Source: Acorus gramineus
Taxonomy: Eukaryota; Streptophyta; Magnoliopsida; Acorales; Acoraceae
Direction of reading: 5' to 3'
NCBI GenBank assembly: GCA_030737835.1
Contig: CM060857.1
Location: 16,689,496-16,753,495 of the forward strand
Length of the DNA: 64,000 bases
Position numbers and translations under genes: made by a program. Every line of letters starts with the position of its first letter. Within the stretch, counting starts at the first letter, position 1. The notes below the pieces were generated by a model. It made no database searches, was not told the origin of the DNA, and saw only the letters and a list, made by a program, of their open reading frames with translations. Below are positions 26,682-38,584 of the stretch, in pieces.

Positions 26682-27052
26682 TTTAGATAATTAGATGGAG
26701 TCCGATCGAGGTGGGATCCACGAAAAAAACGCACAGCCATTAGGCCTCCGATTTCAAATTCGTATTTATTGAGGTTTTTAATATTTGATACCACGGATTT
26801 CTCTACATTACAATATTAACCCCCCTTAACTTTAAAATGACTCAAATACCCCTCATCTAAGCCTCCTTGGGAAGGGCGATAGTCAAAGTCAAGGGCACAG
26901 TTGTAAATTTCTCGGAAGCCGAGGTCTCGTCGATGTCCGCTCTGTACAATGACAGGTTCGGGAGGGGGGCCGTGTATTCACGAGCGCCACTCGTAGTCCA
27001 GCTCACTATGTAATTACGGTTAATACGGAGGGGTAGTTTCGGTATTCAGTTG

Positions 27053-27060
27053 TTATAAAG
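27053..27060 (+). promoter_or_regulatory. Candidate TATA box of the WAV3-like gene
   Basis: The motif ttataaag is followed about 30 bp later by a CT-rich stretch of the kind found at plant transcription starts. It lies about 215 bp before the main start codon, leaving a leader of roughly 180 nt that would include both upstream ORFs. Confidence 0.45.
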
Positions 27061-27119
27061 AGCCCTCTCTTTCAGTCTCCCCACAAAAGAAGCCCTTCAT
27101 CACTCTCTCTCCCTCGCAA

Positions 27120-27140
27120 ATGTCAAAACCACAGCTCTAA
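27120..27140 (+). CDS. Upstream ORF 1 in the WAV3-like leader (MSKPQL)
   Basis: A six-codon ORF, MSKPQL, opens 149 bp before the main start codon. Its TAA stop shares its last base with the ATG of the next upstream ORF (TAATG). Such an arrangement could favour reinitiation, but it only matters if transcription starts upstream of 27120, as the candidate TATA box suggests. Confidence 0.45.
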   Translation: MSKPQL

Positions 27141-27214
27141 TGGCGGCTCGTAAAAAGAGAGAAAGAGAGAAGAAATCCATAGATTTGTCTGAAAGAGCGA
27201 TCGATCGAGACTAG
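27140..27214 (+). CDS. Upstream ORF 2 in the WAV3-like leader (24 aa)
   Basis: The frame encodes MAARKKREREKKSIDL followed by SERAIDRD, 24 residues rich in Lys, Arg and Glu. It ends 54 bp before the main ATG at 27269, so ribosomes could reinitiate there. The start context (taATGgcg) is good. Whether the peptide itself acts is unknown. Confidence 0.45.
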   Translation: MAARKKREREKKSIDLSERAIDRD

Positions 27215-27268
27215 CTGTTTCACCTCGCTAGGGTATACTTGAAGGAAAGTCAAAAAAGCACTTCAAAA

Positions 27269-27774
27269 ATGGGGAGCAGATGGAGGAAAGCAAAACACGC
27301 CGTGACTTTGAGGCTGAATCTCTGCGTCCACGTCCCTCGGACTCTTGACGACGCTTCGCCGTCCGATGACGCTCTGGTGAGGTACTCCGACGCTTCGATG
27401 ACGTCTCCGGCGGAGAGTTCGGATTTCCGTCCGACGATGCCGTCCACTCCGACGCCGACGTCTTCCGGGCTCCGATTGTCCAAGACCGGCAGCAGATCTT
27501 CCAAGGTTTGATTTCTTTTCATTTTTTTAACCATAGTCGCATCAGTTTCGATTTTTAATGTTATTTGGTTTAGATGCCCTTATTTGCGATTTAGCGATTG
27601 CCCTCATTTGTCGTTACTGATGCTTATGTTGGAAGAATATCGGTTTTACGGATGTAAAATAGAATGATTTGTTTTAATGGATTCTTTAACAAAAATGGAC
27701 CTTCTGTTCATTTCTTGCGAATTCAAAGGATGGGATTCATTTGGCTGTATTTCAAGTTTCAACTGTTTTTAGTG

Positions 27775-27824
<50 letters not shown>

Positions 27825-30800
27825 GCGGAAAAAAAAGTGGACCTGTCACTTTAGAACTCAAATCACATATGGGTTATTAGAAATGGAGACTTACCATATG
27901 AACTTTTGTAGTTTTCTCTATTTTTCAAAAGTGGCTCCTTGAGTGCAAACTTGACTGCTTTATATGCCAATTGTTGATAAGGATTCTGCAGACCATTCAT
28001 TTGGAAGAAACTTTCTAACCAAAAAAATGCAAATGATATCCAGCTGTTGATTTTACCTTGGTTTATGTGTATCTGTTGGGATTTCCATCTTACACTCTTC
28101 TTGACCATACCACAATATTTATATTATTCAAATATATTTACATAAAGCATGTTAAAATGAATGTCTGTAGGGGCCGGTTGTTTTTACTTGCATCAAGAGT
28201 GTATGTATGGGGTTTTCCCAAGTTCCTCAGGTCCTCAATTGTAAAAAAAAAAAAAAAAGAGCCTCCTTGCCCTCTCTTTGACCATACCAAAATAAGCTAT
28301 CTTATTCATCTTACACTCTCCTTGATCATACCAAAATAAACTATCTTATTGAAATATATTTACATAAAGCACGTTAAAGTGAATGATTTTACTCGCATGA
28401 GTTTATGGGCGTTACCCAAAATTTCTCAGGTCCTCAATCGCAAAAAAAATTTGTTAATTAAATTCGTTCTAAACTTCCTATTTGGCATATCTGTGTTGCT
28501 CTTGTAGAGCATTTGTTTCCATTGATAAGTTACTTATTTGTTGCTTTTGGTTTTCAGATGCACACGTCTCTTGTTGTATTTTGTGGTTGTATTTTTTATT
28601 AATAAAAAAAATGTTACAACAAATATACAAACCTAAGGGAGGTTTGTTGAAATATTACGAAATGTCACTTGGCTTTCTTTAGAAGACAAGTAACCTATGC
28701 ATATAATTTTCCTATGTTTTGCTCTTTTATATATATTCATTATTCATTGATGTACTCAGTGTTCTAAAAATCCCTTCTAGGCCCTGATTAATCCCTCGCC
28801 TAGGCCTAGGCCTAGGCGGTCTCAACCCGTAACGCTTCGTGCCTAGCTGCTTTTCTGATTAATTCGTAGTTGATTAATAAGCTATTAAGTTATCTTGTAT
28901 ATTTTATACCTATTAATTAAGTTTTTTATGCTATTTCGGTTATGCTTATGTTATTAATTTTGTTTTGATGTTAATTTGTTATTATTTTATAGTCTAAAAT
29001 GATTATATATATAATATTTATTATTATAAAAAGTGAAATGATTAATTCCCGATTAATCTCTATTCCCTGCACAACCGCCCGACTAACGCCGAACACTTTT
29101 TACAATATTGGATGTACTATAAGAAACCTTCATTCAACATGTGATATTATATACTTTCACCAAAAAAAACATGTGATATTATATACTATCTTGTTGCAAT
29201 TAATTTGTGTATGAGGGATTGCTTTCTTTTTATTCATCATCATGTTTTCACGTAAGCCTGCCAGATGGTTTTGTATGCTTTTCTAATTTGCAAACCTTTG
29301 AATGCTATTTTTCAATCACTTTTAATTTGTGAACATGTTCTGAATTTCATATTGCAAGCACACATTTATTCAAAATTTAAAAAACGTTTCATGTAAAGAG
29401 AAATCTGAATTCATTTGATTTTACATGTTTGTTGAGGTAAACTGCATTAATCCTTCTTTATCTGTCAAAAACATATTTATATTTATATTTTCCTTTTAGG
29501 TGTTTCATTTGAAATTTGCTTAATGTCCTTTTATTAATGCCATTTTAATATTCACATATCATCATGCCTTTCATCCCTTTGGTATTCAACTTGGATTTTG
29601 CCTTTCCACTTTCAGAAAACCTGTGCCATATGCCTGGGACATATGAAGCCAGGCAATGGACATGCTATCTTCACAGCGGAGTGCTCTCACGCCTTCCATT
29701 TCCACTGCATCGCCTCAAATGTAAAACATGGGAATCAGATTTGCCCAGTCTGCCGGGCAAAATGGAAGGAGATCCCCTTCCAGGGACCGCCATCATCGTC
29801 CGATCCACTGCATAGGCGGTTGAGAATCAACCCTCTGATCTTGTCCCCTCAAGATGATGGCTGGATGACAGTCTTACGACGCCTTCCAACCCGTTTGGAT
29901 TCCTCAAATCGACACGATGCCCCATCTTTGCGTCGATCCACAGAGCCTAGCGCATATGACGATGACGAACAGTTGTTGGACTTGCAAGATGATTTGGTCG
30001 ACAGGAGTTGCTCTCCCGTGTGGGATGCTGACCATTCTAAAACCTTGGAGATCAAAACCTATCCGGAGTTCTCAGCCATACAGCGTTCATCGTCCCAGGG
30101 GAGCTTCTCCATCCTTGTCCATCTGAAGGCCCCGGTTGCAAGTTCAAGAGAGCTCTATGCACAGAACCCAAGCAATTCGTCTGCTTCTCAGGCATCCCGT
30201 GCCCCTGTGGATCTGGTAACAGTGCTTGACGTCAGTGGGAGCATGGCAGGGACCAAGCTCGCATTGCTGAAGAGAGCAATGGGATTTGTGATCCAGAACC
30301 TTGGGCCGTCGGATCGGCTATCTGTCGTGGCATTCTCCTCTGCAGCCCGTCGACTCTTCCCCCTCTGTCGGATGTCAGAGTGTGGGCGTCAGCAGGCCTT
30401 ACAAGCTGTCAATTCGCTGACATCGGGTGGTGGAACTAATATAGCAGAAGGACTGAGAAAGGGGGCAAAGGTAATTGAGGATCGACAGCATAAGAATCCT
30501 GTGTGCAGCATCATACTCCTATCGGATGGGCAGGATACATACACAGTCTCCAGCACTGAGGCAGCGAATGGAGCTGGACAGAATCGGAGGCCAGACTACC
30601 AGTCACTTCTCCCATTCTCCTCCATCCGGGGGGACAGGGGGAGCGGTCAGATTCCGGTCCACGCGTTCGGCTTCGGTGGGGATCATGATGCGGCGTCAAT
30701 GCACTCGATATCAGAGTCTTCCGGTGGAACCTTCTCTTTCATCGAGGCTGAAAGTGTAATCCAGGATGCCTTCGCCCAGTGCATTGGAGGGCTTCTGAGC

Positions 30801-31580
30801 GTGGTCGTGCAGGAGGTGCGTGTGCATTTGGCGTGTGCCCACTCCAGCATACTCCTTGGTCCGATCAAATCAGGCAGCTACCCCAGTCATGCATCGGTTG
30901 ATCGACGGACAGGATACATTGATGCGGGAGATTTGTATGCTGATGAAGAGAGGGACTTCCTGGTGTCTGTAAATATCCCGCCAGGGGACGCCACTGGTCA
31001 GATGACACTGTTGAAGGTAGGGTGTGTCTACAAGGACCCAGTGTCCAAGGAGATAGTGAACCTGAAAGGTGATGTGGTCCAGATCAAACGTCCAGAGATG
31101 GTGATATCATCCCATCCTTCCATCAGAGTGGACCGTCAGAGGAACCGCCTCCAGGTGGCGGAGGCAATGGCAGAGGCACGATCAGCGGCTGAGCGTGGCG
31201 ATCTCTCCGGCGCCGTTTCAATCCTTGAGGTGAGGCGGAATTCCCTCATGGAGTCCGTGGCTGGTAAAGCCGGGGACAGGCTATGCATGGCCCTTGATGT
31301 GGAGCTGAAGGAAATGCAGGAGAGGATGGCAAGCCGGCAGAGGTATGAAGCATCGGGAAGGGCGTACGTGTTGTCTGGGCTGAGCTCACACTCATGGCAG
31401 CGGGCCACGGCCAGGGGGGACTCCACTGACAGCACCAGTCTTGTTCAGTCATACCAAACGCCATCCATGGTGAACATGCTTGCAAGGTCTCAGACACTGA
31501 GCCCCACATCAGCTCAGCGGAGGGTGCACCCGCCTGTTCGGCCAGCACGATCGTTCCAGGCCCAGCCTCAGCCAAGGTAA
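27269..31580 (+). CDS. WAV3-family E3 ubiquitin ligase (RING-H2 plus VWA), EDA40-like
   Basis: Two exons, 27269-27505 and 29616-31580, give 733 residues; the 2.1-kb intron is phase 0 with donor AAG|GTTTGA and acceptor TTTCAG|AAAACC. The N-terminus (MGSRWRKAKHAV...NLCVHVPRTLDD) and the Pro/Ser/Thr-rich linker match the EDA40/WAVH branch. A RING-H2 finger follows at residues 82-125: C82, C85, C102, H104, H107, C110, C122, C125. A von Willebrand A domain begins near residue 278 with the metal-binding motif DVSGSM at 284-289. Family members act as cytosolic ubiquitin ligases that affect root gravitropism and auxin-related growth in Arabidopsis. Length fits the family (about 680-740). The RING-encoding second exon is GC-richer than its surroundings, as expected for a constrained gene. 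The ligase activity is inferred from the intact RING. Confidence 0.93.
27777..27822. repeat. (CT)n microsatellite in WAV3-like intron 1
   Basis: About 22 uninterrupted CT units lie in the large intron, roughly 270 bp after the donor site. Confidence 0.9.
28086..28450. repeat. Diverged tandem duplication in WAV3-like intron 1
   Basis: Two copies about 221 bp apart start with 'catcttacactct' (28086 and 28307) and share 'aaatatatttacataaagca', 'gttaaa.tgaatg' and 'ctcaggtcctcaat'. A further partial copy lies at 28271-28306. The copies differ at many positions and so are old. An A-run follows each copy, so a duplicated transposon remnant is possible. Confidence 0.7.
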
Positions 31581-33188
31581 CCAACCACATTGGATGAGTT
31601 AAAAACTATTGAATTGTCCTTAAGTTTGAAGTCCCAATTTTAGTAGTTTGTTAGATGCCTCCCAAAATTTCTTTTTCTCTTTCTTATTGGGATGGGCGGT
31701 GAAGGGAGAGGTTGAGGAGGGGATACATAAAAGAAAACAAAACGGGGGTGAGGGGTGGGGTCTAAACGTGGTACATTGGTGGGGTATACTCCTTGTCTTG
31801 TAAATGAATAAAGATTGGGAAAAAGGTTGGAGGGGAGGGGTTATTTCATGAGGGGCAAAAGGGGTCATGTCCTGTAGCTTTTTTGTTTTTGGTTCTTTTG
31901 AGTAGGGGCTACTGTTTGTCCTGTTCTGCTCTGCTCTGCTCTTCTCTTTTTTTTTTAATTTATTTAATCTCTGATTTTGGTGATGTACATAAAGAGAGAA
32001 GGTGGTTGGTTCTCTTTGGAGGGTGAGGGGTATAAAAATTGTAATTTGTGGGTGACACTTTTGTTGGGGTGCATTCAAGTTTGGCTGGGGCAAATTATAT
32101 ATATAAACTACTCTTCATTCTTTTTTTTTTAGTATCTCTCTATATGTTTCCTGTGCATTCTTTTGGATTCAGTGACTTTGTCAGTCTTTAATGGAAATGG
32201 TGGATGCAGTGCCGTGCCATTTTTTGGACTCATTGTGGCAGGTCCCCTGTGACAATGAAGGATTAATCTCATTAAATATTGAGTTGAAATTCAACCTTTC
32301 CACAGGGCCATTTAGTTGGGCTGCTTGGCTTGCTTGCCCTTTGAAAATGGTGATATATTCTGTACAGCACGAAATCTAACAGAGTAAGGAACTGTGGTTT
32401 TTTCAACCCGACCCATTCAATTGTGATGTTTGCATGCCGTTGTTTTGCGTTCAATCTTTTCGTACAAGGACGATGATGTGCTGCCGAATTTCTTGCTCGC
32501 TCTTTGAAAATGGTGATATGTTCTGTACATCATGAAATGTTTTCGTAGGTCACACTCGTTTTGTTGATTATATATAATTTGAGATCTGGAATTCTTGTAA
32601 GTTGACCAACCAAGCAGGTTCATCTATTAGATTTAGATTGCCTGAGATCATATTATACACCCATTCAGTCAATCGTGGGTACACCAGCGATTAAAAAAAG
32701 TATAATAAAGTATCCATTTAAAGTATAAGAAGGTATTTGTTCATATAGATGAATATGACCATAAAAAATATCCAATATATACCAAAAATGGTCCAACCAA
32801 TAATTGTCATGACAAATTTCTAACATTTGTAGATCACACATGTTTTGATATGGTTTGCGGAGCAGTTCTACAAACTGGTCACATACATTTTAATTTTTTT
32901 AAAATTTGTTATATCAGATATATGTTTTTATAAATAATGTACATATCTTATGCCTTCATGAATCATGATGTATTGTATGAACGCATTGCATAAGAAACAT
33001 AAAAAAAAAATGTTAAATAGTATACTTTATTTAGGAGAGTATATATATTTAGGAGAGTATATACCTTGCTACATAACACTCTAAATTATGTACTGTCTGT
33101 GAGACTGTTCCCACTGATTGTGTATAACACTCTAAATTAAATACATATATTTTTATATTTTTTATAATAGAATATATAATTACATAAT

Positions 33189-33222
<34 letters not shown>

Positions 33223-33290
33223 GTATAACATAATACAATATATATTGGCTTGTCTGCATTAGTGTCATGAGTATTCACAGGGTCACACCC
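31581..33290. other. Intergenic: WAV3-like 3' region, small duplication and TA tract
   Basis: The first few hundred bases probably hold the 3' UTR of the WAV3-like gene. A 37-bp segment starting 'ctttgaaaatggtgatat' occurs near 32338 and again near 32500, a diverged duplication with a period of about 162 bp. A (TA)n tract lies at about 33191-33219. No further gene is visible. Confidence 0.55.
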
Positions 33291-33295
33291 GAATA

Positions 33296-33345
33296 TGGGC
33301 CCAGATGATAATAAGGAAGGGAGGGTCCGCTCCTTATTATGGGCT
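33296..33345 (+). promoter_or_regulatory. Two site II-type motifs upstream of the PPR gene
   Basis: TGGGCC at 33296-33301 and TGGGCT at 33340-33345 lie 120-170 bp before the PPR start codon. TGGGCY (site II) motifs are bound by TCP factors and are enriched upstream of plant genes for organelle and translation proteins, which fits the gene that follows. Confidence 0.45.
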
Positions 33346-33466
33346 GAAACCGGATCTATAACAGATGGATTCGAGCCGATCAGACGATGGTTTCAAAAAA
33401 AAAAGAAAATAAAAAAAAGAACACCCTAAATGTGGGAGGGAGAATGACACGACAAGGACGCCGTCG

Positions 33467-35902
33467 ATGCTCCGGCGATCGATATTACCGTTTCGCCCTT
33501 GGAAATTCAAAATTCCCGCCGGTTTCCCTCCCACTCCACCGTCGACCCGCTCCTCCGCCGCTGCATCTGCGGCAGCGACGGCGGAGGAGGAGGTCGATCT
33601 TTCCGTCCCGAGCTCCAGAAGCCCTGACAGAGAAGAAACCACGAAGGTTCGGGTCAGGAACCCTAGGCGGTTCCTCCGGGACCCTTGGGTTTCCAGACTC
33701 GTCTTCTGTCACAATTTGGCGGGAAGGGGGATGATCGAGGATCTGCGAGAACTCCTAAAGCAGATGATCGTCGATGAAGGTCATAAAAATCAAATCTTTT
33801 CTTGATTTATACAAGTTATTTGTAGTTTAGATTCGAGTGTTCTTCATCGACGCCGACTTCGTACAGGTTCCAATTCGTCTCCAACCCTGTGTGGCATTCT
33901 ATCAGACAACTTCAAAGGATGGGATTGTAATGGTTTGATATGGGACAATTTGGCCAACGTTTATGCCGAAACCGAAATGGTTCACGATGCGTTGTTCGTC
34001 TTAGGTAAGATGATTGATCTGAACATCCAAGCCTCGATTTTGACATTCGACAGTTTGATGTACAGCCTGAGGTGCACAGGCTTGCTCTGTGCGCCGGTTG
34101 AGGTTGCTTGTAGTGAGAACACCTATAACACGCTCATTGATAGTCTTTGCAAGCAATTTAGATTGAATGAAGCGATCCGGCTCTTCCAAGAGAAGAGAGG
34201 GTGTGAATTCAGGCCTTGCATTGTCACATTCAATAATTTCATCTGCTGTTCTTGCAATATGGGTTACGTTGGCCTTGCCAATTCGTTCTTCTCTATGATG
34301 ATTAAACATGGGTTTATCCCCAATAAGTACAGCTACAACACAATTTTGCATGGGCTCTGTGGAGCAGGTCTCATGGAGGAAGCTCTTCGGTATTCTGAAG
34401 ACATGGAGAGGTATGGAGTGGAGCCTGATGTGGTGACGTACAATGTTCTTGTCTATGGTTATCATCTCCTTGGGATGAAGAGCGAGGCTCAGAAGCTTAT
34501 TCAGCGGATGGTTGTGAAAGGGCTGGAACCGGATATTGTTACGTACACGATATTGATAAGTGGGCATTGTCGGGGAGGAGATGTTGAAGAGGGTTTGGTT
34601 ATGCGGCAGGAGTTGCTCTCAAGGGGTTTCCAGTTGAATATCATCACTTATAGTGTTCTTTTGGACTGTCTGTTCAAAATGGGACGGGTTGATGGAGTTG
34701 ATTGGCTGGTTGAAGAAATCAGGGCTGTTGGTTTGGATCTAGATCACATTGCATATTCCATCCTCATAAATGGATACTGCAGGGCTGGAGATATAGATAG
34801 AGCAATTCAACTTTGTAGGATTATGTATATAAAGAAAATCCCACCCAATTCATATGTACATGGGGCGGTTCTTTCGTATTTATGCAAAAGAGAGATGCTG
34901 TCTGATGCGAGATGGATTTTGGACAAGCTCATTGAGAGTGGTCAGTTGTTGGATGTTGTTCTATATAATATAGTCATTGATGGATATGCAAAAGCTGGTG
35001 ACATGGATGATGCGGTCGGCTTGTATGAACAGATCTTTAATTCTGGTTTGACTCCAACTATTGTTACTTTCAATTCCCTTATTCATGGGTTCTGCAAAAG
35101 TGGGATGTTAAACAAAGCTAGAGTCCTACTTCACAGCCTCAGCCTTCATGGGTTGTCTCCAAATGCAGTGACTTATACTACACTCATGGACGCATATCGT
35201 GGGGAGGGAAACATCAACGTCATAGTAGAGTTGCTTCATGAGATGGTTGCAAAAGGTGTTGCACCAAATGTTGTCACTTACAGTGTAATAATGAAAGGAT
35301 TCTGTGAGCAAGGACAGATGTGGGTGTCACGCAAAATTCTCAAGGACATGTATGATAAGTGTATCAGCCCTGACCAGATTGCTTACAACACTCTCATCCA
35401 GGGGTTTTGTGAAGCTGGAAATGTTGAAATGGGTTTCTTTTTGCATGATGAGATGCTTCAGAAAGGTCTTGAGCCTAGTCCTGTCACTTATAACCTGCTC
35501 TTCAATGTGCTTTGCCTCCATGGTGACCTGAAGAATGCAGATAGATTGTTAGATATGCTTGTGGAGAAGGGTGTTAAGTTGAGAAAATTTGCATACAGCA
35601 CGGTAATTCAAGCACACTGTATAAAAGGCAATGCCTGCAAAGCAGTTTTATATTTTGATAAGATGGTGAAGGCAGGTTTCGAAATTTCAATAAAAGATTA
35701 CAGCGCGGTGATCAATCGATTGTGTAAAAGAAATTTATTGAATGATGCAAAGGTCTTCTTAAAAATGATGCTGAGGGATGGCATTCCTCTGGATCTCGAG
35801 TTGTATGTTGTGATGCTTAATGCAAGTCGTCGTCAAGGTGATCATAGATTTGAGATTGAATTGCAAGCTATCATCATTACAAGTGGTTTATTATGTGAGT
35901 AG
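33467..35902 (+). CDS. P-class pentatricopeptide repeat protein, likely orthologue of At1g13630
   Basis: Two exons, 33467-33779 and 33867-35902, give 782 residues. The 87-nt intron is phase 1; it is needed because the first frame stops inside it, and joining restores DEG|SNSSPTLCGILSDNFKGWD, a segment conserved in the At1g13630 family. The start MLRRSILPFRPWKFK is Arg-rich without acidic residues, as in mitochondrial presequences. About 16 P-type PPR motifs follow, each with a VTYN/VTYT-like core such as DVVTYNVLVYGY and DQIAYNTLIQGF. The end carries YSAVINRLCKRNLL, very close to the Arabidopsis protein, and there is no E or DYW domain. P-class PPR proteins bind specific organelle RNAs and act in stability, splicing or translation; the target here is unknown. 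It is somewhat shorter than the Arabidopsis protein, mainly near the first repeats. Confidence 0.9.
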
Positions 35903-36180
35903 GCAGCTATGATACATGAATATTATCCTACACAAATGTTCACTTTGGAAATACACCCAAAGCTTTAGCTGTGAAGCATCCTACTATTGCTCTAGACGCT
36001 AGAAAAGTGTATTTTGAATTCTACAGTGGGGGGGTGTTGGAAATATATCACGGTACTGTTCTTCATGTCTTCCTTCAGGTAAATATTTTAATATATAGGG
36101 AAAATGCGTGCGGCATGTGCAATATATCTAACATACACTTTAATGCACCACAATACTGACAAAATTCACCCAACCAGTCC
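35903..36180. other. PPR 3' region
   Basis: This short non-coding stretch between the PPR stop codon and a LINE fragment probably includes the PPR 3' UTR. It has no recognisable element. Confidence 0.5.
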
Positions 36181-36617
36181 AATCTCTGCCTTGTAAACAT
36201 TTGGGGCTCCCTTTGGTCGAGGACAGATTGAAGGAGGAGGATTGGTTGTCTATGGTGGAGAGGCTGTCCAAGAGACTGGCGAGTTGGAAGAGCCGTCAAC
36301 TGAGCTTCGGCAGGCATCTCACTTTGCTCCAAGCAGTCTTATCAAGCATTCCAGTTTTCTTCTTGTCGATATTTAAGATGCCGAGGGAGATCCTGCACTT
36401 AATTGATGTTATACGGCACAGATTTCTCTGGAATGGCACAAATATGAGCATCCGCCGGCCGTACCTGGTAAACTGGGAAGCAGTGTGTCCGAGGGGGAAG
36501 TTAGGGGGGCTGGGGTTGCTAGATTTGGAGACCTTCAACAAGGCTCTTAGTTACAAATGGCTATGGAAGTGGGGCGAAAACCTGGGGGCGGTTTAGAGGA
36601 CTTTATTATGGGACCGG
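36181..36617 (+). mobile_element. L1-type LINE fragment, C-terminal part of reverse transcriptase ORF
   Basis: Translation gives LPCKHLGLPLVEDRLKEEDW, then a segment with RLASWKSRQLSFGRHLTLL, AVLSSIPVFFLSIFKMP, HRFLWNG, and GGLGLLDLETFNKALSYKWL. This order is characteristic of the region after the reverse transcriptase core in plant L1-like elements. There is a stop codon close to the 3' end, and the 5' part of the element is missing. The fragment is interrupted by the LTR element at 36618. Similar sequence may resume after 44858. Confidence 0.85.
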
Positions 36618-37829
36618 TGTTAGATATTCAAAAGAATATATTTTTATATGCTTTTAAGAGTTGTTTTATAATATTTCCCTATGTAATTATTCATATATAC
36701 ATGCATATTAGGAAAGTTTCTATTCTTTATATTCAAAGCATATTTTGCACAAATTGACAATATTTATACAATTAATATGCATTATCATATTTTTCATATA
36801 GAGCCATATTTTAAAATTCAGAAATCTAAATTTGGCAGTATTTAAATTTGGCAGGTTATAAATTGGAGAAGGAATTAGCATTCAAAGCTTCATCAAAACT
36901 TCTAAAAATGATCCACCAAATCAATAAAATCTTCAATCAAATCAGCTTTGACATCTCCAACAAATCAACAAGATCTCTAACAGATTTTGCAATTATATCT
37001 CCAACATATTTTGCAAATCAGCATTAACAACTCAAGCAAATCAGCATTTACAACTAATTCAACCCTCAAAACCCCTATAAAAAGGGCACTCCAGGGAGAG
37101 AGGAGGGAGCTCTGCATTCAGCAAAGGAGAGATCTCTGCATTCAGCCAGAAGGAATTCTTTTTCAGTTTTTGTTATTTCTTTTCTGTTTTTAGTTTTTGT
37201 TTTTATTTCTTTAGTATTAGAGACAGATTCTCGTGTTTTCAATAAAGTATATTATTATTTTATGGAATATTTTTATTCTAGAATTTCATCAACCATGGTA
37301 GGCTAGAAAATCCTTCCATCAAGGAGAGGATTCCACCCCATGAGATTGAGTGATTGATTATTTTCTTTGTGCATTAATGTTTTCTGATTTGTTCTTCATG
37401 TTTATATAGTTTCTTCAACTCAGATTTCTTTTGATTATGGGTATTTTTAGATCTTCCGTCGTTCTACTTAGATGGGATACGGTTGATGCTTTATAAACCC
37501 TATTTTTAAATCGAGTAGAAGTGAACTGCTTTTGAAATATTCTGTTTTCATTTAATGCAAAAGAAATAATTATCACGATATTCGTGGGGTGGATTTCCAA
37601 TCCTTGATGGTCTTTTTTTATACATTAATTTCAACCTAAGCTTTTCAAATAGTTTTCTTAAATCAATAATTTGTTTTTAAACCTTTTTGTCAAATATTGA
37701 TAATCTTTTACTTTTATTTCAATAGCCTCCCTGTGGATTCGACCCCTTGCTACCACTTTCTACCTAGGTAAGGGTTTTATATTTTTGTTGGCAAAGACGA
37801 GATTTTAACGACAATCAAAGCCACCAACA
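36618..37829 (+). repeat. 5' LTR of the Athila-like fossil
   Basis: The LTR runs 1212 bp from TGTTAGATATTC to CCACCAACA. It contains a promoter-like 'cccctataaaaagggc' box near 37072-37087 and a U5-like end 'ccaccaaca' just before the primer site. Confidence 0.85.
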
Positions 37830-37832
37830 AAT

Positions 37833-37850
37833 TGGCGCCGTTGCCGGGGA
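37833..37850 (+). other. Primer binding site, complementary to tRNA-Asp
   Basis: TGGCGCCGTTGCCGGGGA is the exact complement of the 3' end of plant cytosolic tRNA-Asp including CCA. It lies 3 bp after the 5' LTR. Athila-type elements are known to use tRNA-Asp. Confidence 0.9.
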
Positions 37851-37916
37851 GGCAAGGTAAGTAACGGTGAAGGTTGAAGGTATCAAATTTTTTTTTCTTT
37901 TCTTAAAAAAAAAAAA

Positions 37917-37947
<31 letters not shown>

Positions 37948-38584
37948 AAAAAAACAAAAAAAAAATTATATAAAAAAAAAATTCTTTTATTTGGTTTGCA
38001 GGAAGAAGAGAGAAGGATGAGGAACATAAAGCTCAAGACTCATTGATCTAATTCCACTTCAAATTTTTGGATTTCCGGAGTGAACATACTCCGTAGGTAA
38101 GTTCTCCATTGACAAAAGCTCTTGTTTTAATGTTTGTTGTGCATTTAGCGTATTCATTTGCATAAATCAACTTAAGGGCAAAATTCATTATATATAAAAA
38201 AGAAAAGATAAGGTCGGTATTTCATCAATCGTCCTTGGCCCAAAAATCACTACATTGCATGATTATCCCAAGCCAATTAAAATAAAATCAATTAGACATT
38301 GGCTTTAGGATTCTTGAGCCCACTAAGGCAAAGACCACCAAAAGTTCCACCAATTATGCTCTTTGATCATGTTGATGTCTAGGAAAGCCTTGTCCCTCTA
38401 AGGGAGACACTTTGTGTTCTAGGAGGGTGGTACTTAAGCGGGACCATTGTGACCCCACCACTACCTGGAGGCTGACCTGGTCAACGTTTCATAGGACCGA
38501 ATTGGAGGCTTAGGTGTACTCTTCAAACCTGTTAGGAGCTGTCTAATCTAGGAGAGAGGTTCAAATTTTTTTTGTTTCTGGTGC

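Noticed and set aside
29849-31590. Minus-strand and out-of-frame ORFs inside the WAV3-like exon 2
   Set aside because: They are shadows of a well-supported coding exon.
31620-32093. 157-codon minus-strand frame downstream of the WAV3-like gene
   Set aside because: Composition is Pro/Lys/Gln-rich from T/G-rich DNA, probably 3' UTR of the plus-strand gene; no motif.
34001-34567. 188-codon minus-strand frame
   Set aside because: Antisense shadow of the PPR repeats.
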